A stretch of 64,000 nt of DNA, taken from NCBI GenBank assembly GCA_964533735.1, contig CAZHMD010000007.1, forward strand, positions 1 through 64,000, written 5' to 3'. A program made the position numbers and the translations under genes. This DNA comes from UBA6107 sp964533735 (lineage in GTDB: Bacteria > Chloroflexota > Anaerolineae > Anaerolineales > Anaerolineaceae). The notes beneath the pieces were generated by a model. That model did not search any database. It saw only the letters and a list, made by a program, of their open reading frames with translations, and was not told the DNA's origin. Below, piece by piece: positions 1 to 9,265 of the stretch (positions are counted from its first letter, which is position 1; each line of letters starts with the position of its first letter).

Positions 1-1255
1 CCAGGCTTGGACCTGCTGCCCAATCTGGCAGGTTCCACCCCAGGAACTCGCCGATCAACGTATTGATACCGCGGGGTTCAAACAACCACTGCTGTGGTTC
101 CAGCCCGATTCCTCTAAAAAACAGGTTGATGGGTGCCGTGTGACGGTTGGAGAACATTTGTTTAAAAATCGCCGCACTGGCAATGGCAGGAGTGACATAG
201 GGGATGAAATAGATGATGCGGAAAATATTCGAGCCGCGCACCTTCTGGAAGAGCAGTACAGCCAGGAAAAGGGCAAGGGTTAACTGCACGGGAACGGTCC
301 CCAGGGCAAAAAACAAGGTCACCTTTAAACCGGACCACAAGTCTTTGTCACCAGAGGCAACGATCGTTGGGATTTCTCCTATGAGCAGCCAGCCACCAAC
401 CAGCAGGATCATGGTTGCCAGCACATGCAAAACAAAATTAATGGTAGATTTCCGCGTCTCGGCTCTGCGCCATAAGAACCATGCCACCCCCAGGAGGATG
501 ACCCCGCTGCTGATTGAAATGAATTGTGGCCAAATGCCCGGGTCGGCATCACTGGCAAACGCTGCGGCATAAGCCAGGGCAACCTGCTGCTGCGTGTAGT
601 AGAGGAGCCCTAGACCGACGCCAAGCGCTAAAAAGGTAAGCCCAAAGTAGGATTGGTAGGTGAGATTCCTGGGGTTTTTCCAGAAATACATCACCAGGCC
701 AGCGATTAATAGACCAGCCAGCAGGGACCAGATGAAAATTCGCCAGGCAGGCTGAACACTCTCGGTGTGAAAAGCCTCTTTCAGTAAACGCAGGAAAACT
801 GCCTGTGTTCTATCCAATCCTCTCAACTTATCCGCAATACTGAGCAGTTCGGGGAGAACCAGGTAGACCCATCTGATGAAGGCGAAAGCGATTACCGCGT
901 TGACGAAACCCGGAAGGATACACAACCAGGGGCGCTCATTATATTGCCGGGCTAATTGGACTGCCTTCTTGAGCAGGAAATAAATGGCGATCAATGCTCC
1001 AATGCCGAGGAAAAACACCACCACGTACGCCAGGTTACCTATGGCATCAGTATAATTTTGGAGGTTGATCATCTCGGTGCGTTTGATACGCCACTTATGC
1101 AGACTGACGTATAGAGCAAAACCGACAGGGAAAATTCCAAAGACAAAAATCAGGATGGAAGCTGGGGCAATAAAAAGGTACGACGTTAGATAATCCTTAA
1201 AACGCCGCCCTTTATACCCTTTGAAAACCCGATGCAGCCAGCTCTTATTTTCCAT
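1..1255 (-). CDS. ABC sugar transporter permease, MalF type, enlarged (3' end cut off by window)
   Basis: Reads without a stop from an ATG at 1255 to the window edge (418 codons), beginning MENKSWLHRVFKGYKG. A first membrane segment lies at about residues 20-45 (YLFIAPASILIFVFGIFPVG), as in MalF/UgpA permeases. The conserved core (LKVTLFFALGTVPVQLTLAL, then FRIIYFIPYVTPAIAS) appears only at about residues 305-360. Between them sit roughly 250 residues with five or six further hydrophobic segments. Ordinary permeases of this family have about 290 residues in total, so this one carries a large membrane insertion. It would work in the cytoplasmic membrane with a second permease, a binding protein and an ATPase outside the window. 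The EAA loop is not reached. The start is supported by the hydrophobic N-terminus; the ribosome site is weak. The family is certain, the substrate unknown. Confidence 0.8.
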   Translation of the reverse strand, partial: MENKSWLHRVFKGYKGRRFKDYLTSYLFIAPASILIFVFGIFPVGFALYVSLHKWRIKRTEMINLQNYTDAIGNLAYVVVFFLGIGALIAIYFLLKKAVQLARQYNERPWLCILPGFVNAVIAFAFIRWVYLVLPELLSIADKLRGLDRTQAVFLRLLKEAFHTESVQPAWRIFIWSLLAGLLIAGLVMYFWKNPRNLTYQSYFGLTFLALGVGLGLLYYTQQQVALAYAAAFASDADPGIWPQFISISSGVILLGVAWFLWRRAETRKSTINFVLHVLATMILLVGGWLLIGEIPTIVASGDKDLWSGLKVTLFFALGTVPVQLTLALFLAVLLFQKVRGSNIFRIIYFIPYVTPAIASAAIFKQMFSNRHTAPINLFFRGIGLEPQQWLFEPRGINTLIGEFLGWNLPDWAAGPSL

Positions 1256-1543
1256 GAATTATCAACTATCGCCTTAATCAGGATGCATTAACCGAAAAGT
1301 ATTTTGGCATGATTGCTGATCTCTACTATATTGTTATACCCCTAAGGCAAAGACAATCGAAAAAGTTTTAGCCTACAAGTGATTTCGTAAATAAGAGTCA
1401 ACCATTATTATACAGAACAATTCACTGGCATTGTCTTAAAAAAGGAACGGTATTCCACGCGCTACCGAAAAAGTTCCTGCCAATTGCGCTACAATCAATT
1501 CACTGGTATCTCTGTGCTTATCAACACTGCTGAGAGGACAATA
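1256..1543. other. Intergenic region between divergent genes
   Basis: This 288-bp stretch separates the leftward permease from the rightward phosphatase gene. It is AT-rich and must hold both promoters, but no convincing -35/-10 pair stands out. An 11-bp sequence, CAATTCACTGG, occurs twice (1418-1428 and 1496-1506); it is too short to interpret. Confidence 0.4.
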
Positions 1544-2827
1544 ATGACTCCACTCGAAGACACTTTATACGAAGATTTGAAAAAAACACGCTTTCCCGGG
1601 CTGGACCTGCCAACCGAGTTTATCCTGCCAGCCTACCAGGGGCAGTCGGTTCTGAATATCCCTGCCTCGATCTGCGATATTTTTGGATTGCCGCCAATCC
1701 ACAACCTTCCACTGCGGCAGGAGATCATGACGCCATTGAAGGGGGATATCAAGCGCGTCATCCTGGTTCTCATGGACGCACTGGCACTGCATCGCTTTAC
1801 CAATTGGATACATAAAGGAAGTATCCCAGTCTGGAGCCAACTTTTAAAATCCGGCAGTCTCTCTCCGATCACTTCCATTTCTCCCAGCACCACCAGTACC
1901 GCCATGACCACGTTGTGGACAGGGCAGTCACCCGCCGAGCATGGGGTTGCCGGGTATGAGTTGTGGCTTAAGCAGTATGGGCTGGTTGCCAACATGATCC
2001 TGCACTCACCCATGAGTTACCATGGCTATGGTGCCAACCTGGAACAAGCCGGTTTTGATGCTGATACTGTTCTTGGTTTACCCACTATTGGGGAGTACCT
2101 CGCTGCCCGGGGGGTTTCCGCCCACGCCTTCCAATACTACTCCATTGCCAATTCGGGTTTATCGCGGACATTCATGAAAAACGTCAACATCAACCCTTTC
2201 GGCACTGAGGCGGAATGCTGGGTGAATATGCGGGAACTGATCCAGAAAAAGATAAACGAAAAATTGTATATCTGGGCATATTGGGGGGCTTATGATCACC
2301 TCTCTCACCTTTATGGTCCGGATGATGAACGCTCCGAATTGTATTTTGCCAATTTCAGCCGTGCGCTGGAAGAGAATCTGATCAACCGTATGACCCCTGA
2401 ACAGCGCAGGGGAACCCTGCTCATTCTTACCGCAGATCATGGGCAGGTGATGACCACAAAGGATCCCAACCATGAACTAACCAATCACCCTGAATTCATG
2501 AACTGCCTGCACATCAAACCCACCGGAGAAAGCCGCTTTACCTACCTGCATGTTAAACCGGGAAAAGAGAGCACGCTTAGAGAATATACCGATGCCACCT
2601 GGCCGGACAAATTTATTCTCATGAATTCTCAGCACCTTATTGAAGCGGGTTTGCTTGGACCTGGAATCCCAATGGCAGATATCCATAATCGCATCGGGGA
2701 TCTAACCATGATTGCCAAGGGGAACAATTACTTGTGGTGGTCAGATGAAGCGAATCCGTTGCTGGGGCGCCACGGCGGACTCAGCCCGCATGATATGGTG
2801 GTACCTTTCCTTGCCGCCCGCTTGTAA
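1544..2827 (+). CDS. Alkaline phosphatase superfamily protein (type I phosphodiesterase/pyrophosphatase-like)
   Basis: A 427-residue metal-dependent phospho- or sulfohydrolase of the alkaline-phosphatase superfamily. Metal and nucleophile motifs are in the expected order: VILVLMDALALHRF near residue 75, the STTSTAMTTLWTG nucleophile stretch with SPAEHGVAGYE after it, YWGAYDHLSHLYGP, LILTADHGQ and the terminal LLGRHGGLSPHDMVVP. No signal peptide or membrane segment is seen, so it probably acts in the cytoplasm. The start at 1544 is preferred over an in-frame upstream codon at 1484 because GAGAGGA lies 5-6 bp before it. A secreted nuclease gene follows after 22 bp, probably co-transcribed, which suggests a role in phosphoester turnover. 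The substrate (nucleotide, phosphonate, lipid head group) cannot be told from motifs. Confidence 0.8.
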   Translation: MTPLEDTLYEDLKKTRFPGLDLPTEFILPAYQGQSVLNIPASICDIFGLPPIHNLPLRQEIMTPLKGDIKRVILVLMDALALHRFTNWIHKGSIPVWSQLLKSGSLSPITSISPSTTSTAMTTLWTGQSPAEHGVAGYELWLKQYGLVANMILHSPMSYHGYGANLEQAGFDADTVLGLPTIGEYLAARGVSAHAFQYYSIANSGLSRTFMKNVNINPFGTEAECWVNMRELIQKKINEKLYIWAYWGAYDHLSHLYGPDDERSELYFANFSRALEENLINRMTPEQRRGTLLILTADHGQVMTTKDPNHELTNHPEFMNCLHIKPTGESRFTYLHVKPGKESTLREYTDATWPDKFILMNSQHLIEAGLLGPGIPMADIHNRIGDLTMIAKGNNYLWWSDEANPLLGRHGGLSPHDMVVPFLAARL

Positions 2828-2849
2828 TCCACCAATAAAGGACAAACTC

Positions 2850-5800
2850 ATGCCATTATTACGAAGATTCACTCTGGTATCGCTAATCCTCATCCTGCTC
2901 GCTGGCTGCGCGGGACGAAGCACGCCTACGCCCACAAAACCAGCAGCGGAAAGTATCAACCACATTGTGATCAGCGAGGTCATGGCTGGAGTGACCGGTA
3001 ACAACAACTACGATTTTATCGAGCTCTATAACCCCACCCTGGAAATCAGAGACCTGAAAGGGTATTCACTGTGGTACCAGTTAAATGCTGTGGAACCTGA
3101 CACCCTGCTTTTCTCATGGGAATCCTCAGCGCTAATCCCGCCACACGGGCATTACCTGCTCTTGCGTGAAGGACAAGATGCAGGCGTGGAAGCAGATGCC
3201 TTTTTTGATTATTCGCTTGTGCCCCAGCGCGGCAGCCTGGGTTTGCGGCTGCGCGGTGCTGAAATTGTGGACCAGGTCGCATGGGGTGATTCAGACGCCT
3301 CTTTTATAGAAGGAACAATTGCGCCGGCATCGCGGAACGATGTTTCCTTGGAAAGACTGCCCGGAGGTGAAGCCGGTAATACCCAGGATCGCGAGAGTAA
3401 TGCAGAGGATTTCTTCCTCAATCCATCCCCGAACCCGCAAAACAGTGCCAGCCAGCCTTTCCCAGCCTTTGCCACCAGCCTGATGCTCAGCCTGACCGCT
3501 CCACTTGAATCCACTCCGGGGAGTGAATTGCAGTACCAGGTTACAGTTAAAAATCCATCCAGTAAGGCAGTGGAGGAAGTGATTGTGTACTTTCCTTTAT
3601 CTGACGATCTCATTTACAAAAACAGCTCTGTTCCAGCAATCCAACAGGAGGGATGGCTGCAATTCCCACTGGGAACATTAACCTCGTTTGGATCAAATGC
3701 CATAAGTATCACCTTTGACGCCCCGTGGGAGTACACAACCATCAGTGTGCAGGGAATTTACGTTGACGCAAAAGGTATTCAAGCCCCGGTTTTTGGCGGG
3801 GTAATGCGCACTGTGCTTCAAGGTGGATCCGTCCCGATTGCGATCGCCAGAACACTCAATGGGACTGAATCTGTCACTGTGGAAGGCACTACCTCCATGT
3901 ACACCGGTGGTTTTTATGCCGGCTCATCCGGGACGAAATTCTACATCGAAGATGAAACCGGAGGGGTACAGGTTTACATCCCTGGCGGTGCCGGCAAAGT
4001 TAACATTCCCCTGGGTGCTTTTGTCCGTGTGCAGGGAGCAATCGAACCATATCGCGGTGCCATCGAGTTGATCCCCTCACCAGAGGCGGTTGAGCTCATA
4101 AGCCAACCTGGAGAAAAGCCGGCCAGGGAACCTCTGGCAACCACAGCAAAGGAATTGCAGCAAACCCCTGAAGAGTTTGCAGGCAAGCTGGTCACGCTCA
4201 GTGGTGAGGTAAGGCGTGTAGAAGAATTTTCATTCAGCTATGAGCTCGATCTGCTTGACGACGGCGTCATGGTCGGTGCTTATATTGATAAATTGACTGA
4301 GATTAATGTGGAAGCTATGGCGGTGGGGCAGTATTACCAGCTAACTGGCATCGCGGAGATCCTGGACGATACCCTACAGGTCTATCCGCGGGTGCAGACT
4401 GATCTGGCAGAGATCCAACCGCCAACCGTGACCATGTCAGCTCGCATGCCGGTAAACTATGATCCCTCCCAACCGGTAACTATTGATGTGATGGTAAATA
4501 ACCACCTTGCAGAGAGCATTAAGGATCTGGAGATATCTCTGATTATCCCCGATGGGTTCAAGGTATCGGAAATATCTGCGGGGGGGATCTTTGATGCAGA
4601 TAAAGCGACCTGGAAATGGCAGGAACTCTCTGGTAATGGTTCTCAAGTAGTATTCAGTCTGACGGGGAAAGTCACCAGCGCACAAGACTACCTTACCCTG
4701 GAAGAATATACGCTCACACATTCTGGGGAACCCGAACCCTTAAAAGGCGAGATTGTTTACAGCTTCCCCGGGGACAGCGTTCCTGTTTGGGCAATCCAGG
4801 GGACAGTGTTGCGATCCCCATACTTGCTCCAGAAGGTAAAAACCAGTGGAGTGGTGACTGGTGTTTTCCCGGAATTGGAAGGCTTTTGGATCCAGGGAAT
4901 TGATGATGGAGACCCGCTCACTTCCCAGGGGTTGTTCATCTACACCCTGGGACCTGACCTTAAGGTGCAAGCGGGGGATCGTGTGACTGTGCAGGGAGTC
5001 GTGCACGAAGCCCACAGCGAAACCCAGCTATTCCTTGAGGATTTGGAAATTATTTCCTCCAAGCAATTGCTCCCAACTGCTGTATCCCTTGAACCGCCGG
5101 CGGAAGACACCGAAAGCGAATTGTATTACGAAGCACTGGAAGGCATGCTGGTACAGGTTAATGGGAATGCCATCGCGGTATCGGCCACCAACAAGTTTGG
5201 TGAGACAGCCCTCGTTCTTCCTTCATATAATAAGGAATTGCACCTGATGCAGGGGGATCAAAATGGTTTTGCAGTGCGGGTGGACGATGGTTCATTTGTG
5301 ACACATCAAGATCAATCCACCATGCTGTACGCAGCTGCCACTGGAGATCTGGTTTCCGGAGTCAGGGGACCGCTTGCTTACAACTACGGGTACTACAAAA
5401 TTGAACCGCTGAGTGCGCCAAAGGTTAACCCCCAGGACAAGCTCCTGCCGCAATTGCCAGCCACGGATAGCAATCAAATTCGGGTGATGACCTGGAATGT
5501 GGAAAACGTATTCGATTACCTGTTACCGCACCCCACAGATCCCGCTTTACCCAGTGTGGCAGAATACAAGGCATGGCTTGAAAAAATTGCCAATACCATT
5601 CGGCTCGCTGGAACACCAGCCGTGGTCGGATTACAGGAAGTGGAACACATTGGTATCCTGGAGGATCTCGCTGACACTTCGCAACTAGCGCCCTTTGGCT
5701 ACCAGGCGATCCTGCTGGAGGGCACCGACAGCCGCGGGATTGATGTGGGCTACCTGGTGCGAGGCGATGCGCAGATATTGGAGGTTAAGCAGTTCCCCGC

Positions 5801-6302
5801 ACCAGAAGACCTGACCAGTCGACCGCCGCTGCTCCTCAAAGTGGAAGTGAAACTGGATTCTGGAACCCGCATACTCTACCTGCTCAACAATCATTTTCTA
5901 TCGATGAGCGGCGGGGAATTGGCAACCGAACCGCGCCGCATAGCCCAGGCTGCCTGGAATGTCGGTTTGATCGAGCAGATCCTGGTTGAAGACCCGAACG
6001 CGCAGATCATCCTGATGGGTGACTTGAATTCATATTATGACTCACCTCCGATCGAAACCCTCAGGGAAGCCGAACTGACGCATGTCTTCGACGACCTGGA
6101 GCCGGCGGAGAGGTACACGTACATTTACCAGGGGATTGCCCAGGTGCTTGATCACATGCTGGTCAATGATAAGCTGGCTCCTACCATCAACCGGGTGGAT
6201 ATCCTGCATGTAGATTCCGATTTTCCCCTGCAGCTCCCCGGGGATACCTCTGTGCTGCATAAATCAGATCACGATCCGATCGTGATCACCCTGGATTTTT
6301 AA
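2850..6302 (+). CDS. Lipoprotein with lamin-tail domain, OB-like domains and C-terminal endonuclease/exonuclease/phosphatase domain
   Basis: An 1150-residue exported protein. It opens with a lipoprotein signal (MPLLRRFTLVSLILILLAGC) and a Pro/Thr linker, so it is expected to be anchored to the outer face of the membrane. Domains in order: lamin-tail domain (about residues 35-150, HIVISEVMAG and YDFIELYNP), a beta-rich region resembling surface-protein repeats, an OB-like region (FYIEDETGGVQVYIPGG, about 365-420), a second beta repeat and OB-like segment, then an EEP nuclease domain (about 870-1150). The nuclease motifs are complete: VMTWNVENVFDY, VVGLQEVEH, LLNNHFLS, ILMGDLNSYY, LDHMLVND and KSDHDPI. 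The architecture matches ExeM/NucH-type extracellular nucleases, which degrade DNA for nutrients or in the biofilm matrix. The start at 2850 is chosen for its signal peptide and the AAAGGA upstream; an open frame extends further upstream into the phosphatase gene but is not needed. Confidence 0.85.
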   Translation: MPLLRRFTLVSLILILLAGCAGRSTPTPTKPAAESINHIVISEVMAGVTGNNNYDFIELYNPTLEIRDLKGYSLWYQLNAVEPDTLLFSWESSALIPPHGHYLLLREGQDAGVEADAFFDYSLVPQRGSLGLRLRGAEIVDQVAWGDSDASFIEGTIAPASRNDVSLERLPGGEAGNTQDRESNAEDFFLNPSPNPQNSASQPFPAFATSLMLSLTAPLESTPGSELQYQVTVKNPSSKAVEEVIVYFPLSDDLIYKNSSVPAIQQEGWLQFPLGTLTSFGSNAISITFDAPWEYTTISVQGIYVDAKGIQAPVFGGVMRTVLQGGSVPIAIARTLNGTESVTVEGTTSMYTGGFYAGSSGTKFYIEDETGGVQVYIPGGAGKVNIPLGAFVRVQGAIEPYRGAIELIPSPEAVELISQPGEKPAREPLATTAKELQQTPEEFAGKLVTLSGEVRRVEEFSFSYELDLLDDGVMVGAYIDKLTEINVEAMAVGQYYQLTGIAEILDDTLQVYPRVQTDLAEIQPPTVTMSARMPVNYDPSQPVTIDVMVNNHLAESIKDLEISLIIPDGFKVSEISAGGIFDADKATWKWQELSGNGSQVVFSLTGKVTSAQDYLTLEEYTLTHSGEPEPLKGEIVYSFPGDSVPVWAIQGTVLRSPYLLQKVKTSGVVTGVFPELEGFWIQGIDDGDPLTSQGLFIYTLGPDLKVQAGDRVTVQGVVHEAHSETQLFLEDLEIISSKQLLPTAVSLEPPAEDTESELYYEALEGMLVQVNGNAIAVSATNKFGETALVLPSYNKELHLMQGDQNGFAVRVDDGSFVTHQDQSTMLYAAATGDLVSGVRGPLAYNYGYYKIEPLSAPKVNPQDKLLPQLPATDSNQIRVMTWNVENVFDYLLPHPTDPALPSVAEYKAWLEKIANTIRLAGTPAVVGLQEVEHIGILEDLADTSQLAPFGYQAILLEGTDSRGIDVGYLVRGDAQILEVKQFPAPEDLTSRPPLLLKVEVKLDSGTRILYLLNNHFLSMSGGELATEPRRIAQAAWNVGLIEQILVEDPNAQIILMGDLNSYYDSPPIETLREAELTHVFDDLEPAERYTYIYQGIAQVLDHMLVNDKLAPTINRVDILHVDSDFPLQLPGDTSVLHKSDHDPIVITLDF

Positions 6303-6339
6303 CTATCCCGGAAACTCTTGTCCGTAACAGCCAAACATT

Positions 6340-6365
6340 TTCCCCCGTTTTTTACTGCGGGGGAA
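6340..6365. terminator. Possible bidirectional hairpin between convergent genes
   Basis: An 8-bp perfect stem (TTCCCCCG / CGGGGGAA) with a 10-base loop lies between the nuclease gene (ends 6302) and the leftward molybdenum-enzyme gene (ends 6436). The loop is T-rich but no clear U-tract follows on either strand, so termination may be weak. Confidence 0.4.
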
Positions 6366-6435
6366 TTATGCATTCACTTTAAGGAAATTACCGGGACTAT
6401 AAAAAGACATCCAGAATTCTGTGACGATAGAGCCT

Positions 6436-8790
6436 TTACTTCAATCCCAACTTGCAGGCGGTGCTTGATCCTTCCTTGAGCAGGTCCTTCCCCAACAGGA
6501 CGCGTTCCAAATTGGCCGGAAGGCTGCGAATGCGCCGCCCGGTGGCATTAGTGATGGCATTGAGGATTGCCGGTGCAGCGGGAACCAGGCCTGGTTCACC
6601 CAGGTTTTTGGCGCCATAAGGTCCGGCAGGGAATGATTTCTGTACGAACACGCCTACTATATCGGGCACATCCAGTGCAGTGGGGATGAGATACTCATCA
6701 AAATTGGTCGCCTGGATGTAACCTTTATCAAAATCCACGCGTTCCATCAAGGCGTAACCCAATCCCTGGGTGATGCCGCCATATAATTGCCCATAGGCTC
6801 CTTGAGGGAAAATGATCGTGCCGGTATTATGCGCTGCCCAAATGCCGGTAACTTCCACCTTGCCGGTGCCTGTATCCACCAGAACTTCCGCCACCTGCGC
6901 GCCGTAATGATAGGCAAAATAGGGTTTGCCTTGCCCGGTATCCATTGACCAGTGGATCTCAGGCGGGCTCCACCGTCCGCGGCTGTAAAGGGTCAAACCC
7001 ATCTTGCGGGCATGTTCCACCACGTTTTCAAAGGAGACAGGTTCTTCCCTGGGGCTGATGAACAATTCGCCGTGACGGGTGATCTCTTCCTCGCGGCAGT
7101 CCAGCAGGTTTGCAGCCGCCTGGTTGAGCAGGCTGCCAATGCGTTCAGCAGCAATGCGTGTGGCGTTGCCGCCCAATACTGTACCGCGTGAAGCTACTGT
7201 TGGTCCGCTATCATGGGACTGGTCTGTATCCGGCCGCGGCATGAAAATACGATCCGGACTCAATCCAAGCGTTTCCGCGGCGATTAACGTAAAGGCGGTG
7301 CGCGACCCAGTACCGTAATCGGTAAGGCCGGAGGTGAGCGTCAGGGTATAGTCCGGGTTGACTTCCAGGGTGCTAACAGCAAAATCTGCGCCTTCCGCGC
7401 CAAGAGACATGCCATGGAAAACCGCCGCCACCCCGATCCCACGGCGGAATTCACCTGGTTTCAGTGTCTCCGCAGCTGCGAGCGAATACTGCGCATGTTT
7501 GTTTTTCCAATCGGAGAGTTTGCGCACTTGTTCCAGGCATTCCACCAGCGAGACGTCATCACCAAGCTGCTGACCGTGCGCCGTGGTATCCCCGGCACGC
7601 AGGCAATTCTGCAGCCTCAATTCGATCGGATCAATCTTAAGTTTAAGAGCCAGCTCGTCCATGGCTTGTTCAATGGCGAAGCAAACTTCAGGGTTTCCAA
7701 AACCGCGAAAAGCCCCAGCGTAGCCGTTGTTAGTATAAACAGCGTCTGTATCTACCGCGCAGGCATCATAGCGATACGGACCCATGGCGTGAATGGTGGA
7801 ACGCCAGGCGGTGAAGGGAGTGATACTGGTATAGGCGCCGCTGTCTACCGTAGCGTTTACCTGGCATGCACGTAACTTGCCGTCATTCTGCACTCCCAAT
7901 TTGAGGTGGATATGCATGGCATCACGCTTATAGGAAGCAATGATGGATTCTTCGCGGGAAAGGATCATTTTTACAGCGCGCCCGGTGAGGAGAGCCAGTT
8001 TGGCCACCTGACCAGAAATCTGGTACATCAGGTCGTCCTTGCCGCCAAAAGCCCCGCCCACATGGGGTTGAATGACGCGGATATTATCCTCACCCAGACC
8101 CAGGACTCGCATGAGATTGGCGCGATTGAGGAACGGACTCTGGCAGGGTGCATAAACCGTTACGCCGCTGTTTTCAGGAGCGGGAATGGCGATGGCTCCT
8201 TCAGTTTCAATGTAAGCATGTTCCTGGTGCAGCGTGCTGTAATCTTCTTCCAGAATCACCGGGCAGGACGCGAACTCGCTTTGCGGATCACCTTTACGCA
8301 CAATGTAGTGCGTCACCAGGTTGCCGCGCGGGAACTCGGGGGCATCTCTTGAAGTCTCACCCACAATGGTTGTTGAAGGCTCCAGTGCTGTCATTGGGTC
8401 GAACACACCGGGAAGTTCTTCAAGTTCAACCACGATGGCGTCCAAACCTTGTTTGAGTGCAGTTTCATTTTCAGCAGCAACACAGGCAATACCATCTCCT
8501 GCATAGCGCACACGCTGGTATGCCAGCATGAACATATCCGTAATGGGATAACCAAAGCGACCGTGGTCAACGAAATCGTCGCATGTGATGACTGCCAGGA
8601 CACCAGGGATTTTTAACGCGGGGCTGGCATCCACGCGTAAAATGCGCGCGTGTGGTACAGTGCTGCGCAGTGTGCGCGCCACCAGCATGCCGGGGAGGTT
8701 GTAATCACCCACATACTTCGCCGTCCCCAACACTTTTTCCAACGCGTCAACACGATTGGTGGGTTTACCAATAAATTGGAGCTCAGGCAT
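6436..8790 (-). CDS. Xanthine dehydrogenase family, molybdopterin-binding large subunit
   Basis: A 784-residue molybdenum hydroxylase catalytic subunit. Visible hallmarks: the N-terminal aldehyde-oxidase hammerhead region (DALEKVLGTAKYVGDY), the cofactor-binding QPHVGGAFGGKDD, the GYAGAFRGFGNPE segment and, near the C-terminus, GAKNLGEPGLVPAAP with the expected catalytic Glu. The AFRGFG signature is that of xanthine dehydrogenase/PucD-like enzymes, not the AYxCSFR loop of form I CO dehydrogenase. The start at 8790 follows an AGGAG and overlaps the preceding gene by 8 bp (ATGCCTGA); an in-frame codon at 8835 lies deep in that gene and is less likely. It is last in an operon that begins at 15020. 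With the nucleoside-type importer upstream, a purine such as hypoxanthine or xanthine is the likely substrate, but other N-heterocycles are possible. No XdhC or molybdopterin-maturation gene is present nearby. Confidence 0.9.
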   Translation of the reverse strand: MPELQFIGKPTNRVDALEKVLGTAKYVGDYNLPGMLVARTLRSTVPHARILRVDASPALKIPGVLAVITCDDFVDHGRFGYPITDMFMLAYQRVRYAGDGIACVAAENETALKQGLDAIVVELEELPGVFDPMTALEPSTTIVGETSRDAPEFPRGNLVTHYIVRKGDPQSEFASCPVILEEDYSTLHQEHAYIETEGAIAIPAPENSGVTVYAPCQSPFLNRANLMRVLGLGEDNIRVIQPHVGGAFGGKDDLMYQISGQVAKLALLTGRAVKMILSREESIIASYKRDAMHIHLKLGVQNDGKLRACQVNATVDSGAYTSITPFTAWRSTIHAMGPYRYDACAVDTDAVYTNNGYAGAFRGFGNPEVCFAIEQAMDELALKLKIDPIELRLQNCLRAGDTTAHGQQLGDDVSLVECLEQVRKLSDWKNKHAQYSLAAAETLKPGEFRRGIGVAAVFHGMSLGAEGADFAVSTLEVNPDYTLTLTSGLTDYGTGSRTAFTLIAAETLGLSPDRIFMPRPDTDQSHDSGPTVASRGTVLGGNATRIAAERIGSLLNQAAANLLDCREEEITRHGELFISPREEPVSFENVVEHARKMGLTLYSRGRWSPPEIHWSMDTGQGKPYFAYHYGAQVAEVLVDTGTGKVEVTGIWAAHNTGTIIFPQGAYGQLYGGITQGLGYALMERVDFDKGYIQATNFDEYLIPTALDVPDIVGVFVQKSFPAGPYGAKNLGEPGLVPAAPAILNAITNATGRRIRSLPANLERVLLGKDLLKEGSSTACKLGLK

Positions 8791-9265
8791 CGGTTTTCTT
8801 CTCCTGCCGATTTTGCGCGGTGATTTGGATGGCATCCACGATTTGCTGATATCCAGTACAGCGGCATAGGTTCCCGGCTATGGCTGTGCGGATCTCCTGC
8901 CGGGTGGGTTGCGGTTTTTCTGCCAGCAAGGCTTCGCCAGCCAGCACCATCCCCGGTGTACAGAAACCGCATTGCACTGCTCCGAACTCGATGAAAGCCT
9001 GCTGCAGATCATTGGGGCTGCCGTCAGGCAGGCAGACTCCCTCAATGGTGACGACCTTGCGCCCATTTACCTGGGCTGCCAGAGTCAGGCAGGAATTTAC
9101 CAGGCGTCCATCGAGCAGCACCGAACAGGAGCCGCATTCGCCAACGCCGCAGCCTTCCTTGGTGCCGGTCATTCCCAGGTTATCGCGCAGGACGGTCAGT
9201 AGGGACTGGTCTGCAGAGGCTTCGGTGTCCACTTGTGATCCATTAAGGTTGAACTGGAGTCTCAT
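8783..9265 (-). CDS. Xanthine dehydrogenase family, [2Fe-2S] small subunit
   Basis: A 160-residue iron-sulfur subunit that passes electrons from the molybdenum centre to FAD. All eight cluster cysteines can be placed: the plant-ferredoxin-like N-terminal cluster (GCGVGECGSCSVLLDG, with the fourth Cys in VNSCLTL) and the C-terminal four-helix cluster (CGFCTPGM and NLCRCTGY). Length is typical of CoxS/PucE-type subunits. Its ATG overlaps the stop of the FAD subunit gene (ATGA, 9262-9265), and its own stop overlaps the large-subunit start, so all three subunits are translationally coupled in the order FAD, FeS, Mo. Confidence 0.93.
   Translation of the reverse strand: MRLQFNLNGSQVDTEASADQSLLTVLRDNLGMTGTKEGCGVGECGSCSVLLDGRLVNSCLTLAAQVNGRKVVTIEGVCLPDGSPNDLQQAFIEFGAVQCGFCTPGMVLAGEALLAEKPQPTRQEIRTAIAGNLCRCTGYQQIVDAIQITAQNRQEKKTDA

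Noticed and set aside
1418..1506. 11-bp direct repeat CAATTCACTGG, 78 bp apart
   Set aside because: Too short and unsupported by promoter position to call a regulatory repeat.
7414..8352. Several long rightward frames inside the molybdenum large-subunit gene
   Set aside because: The leftward frame has complete family motifs; these are composition-driven shadows.
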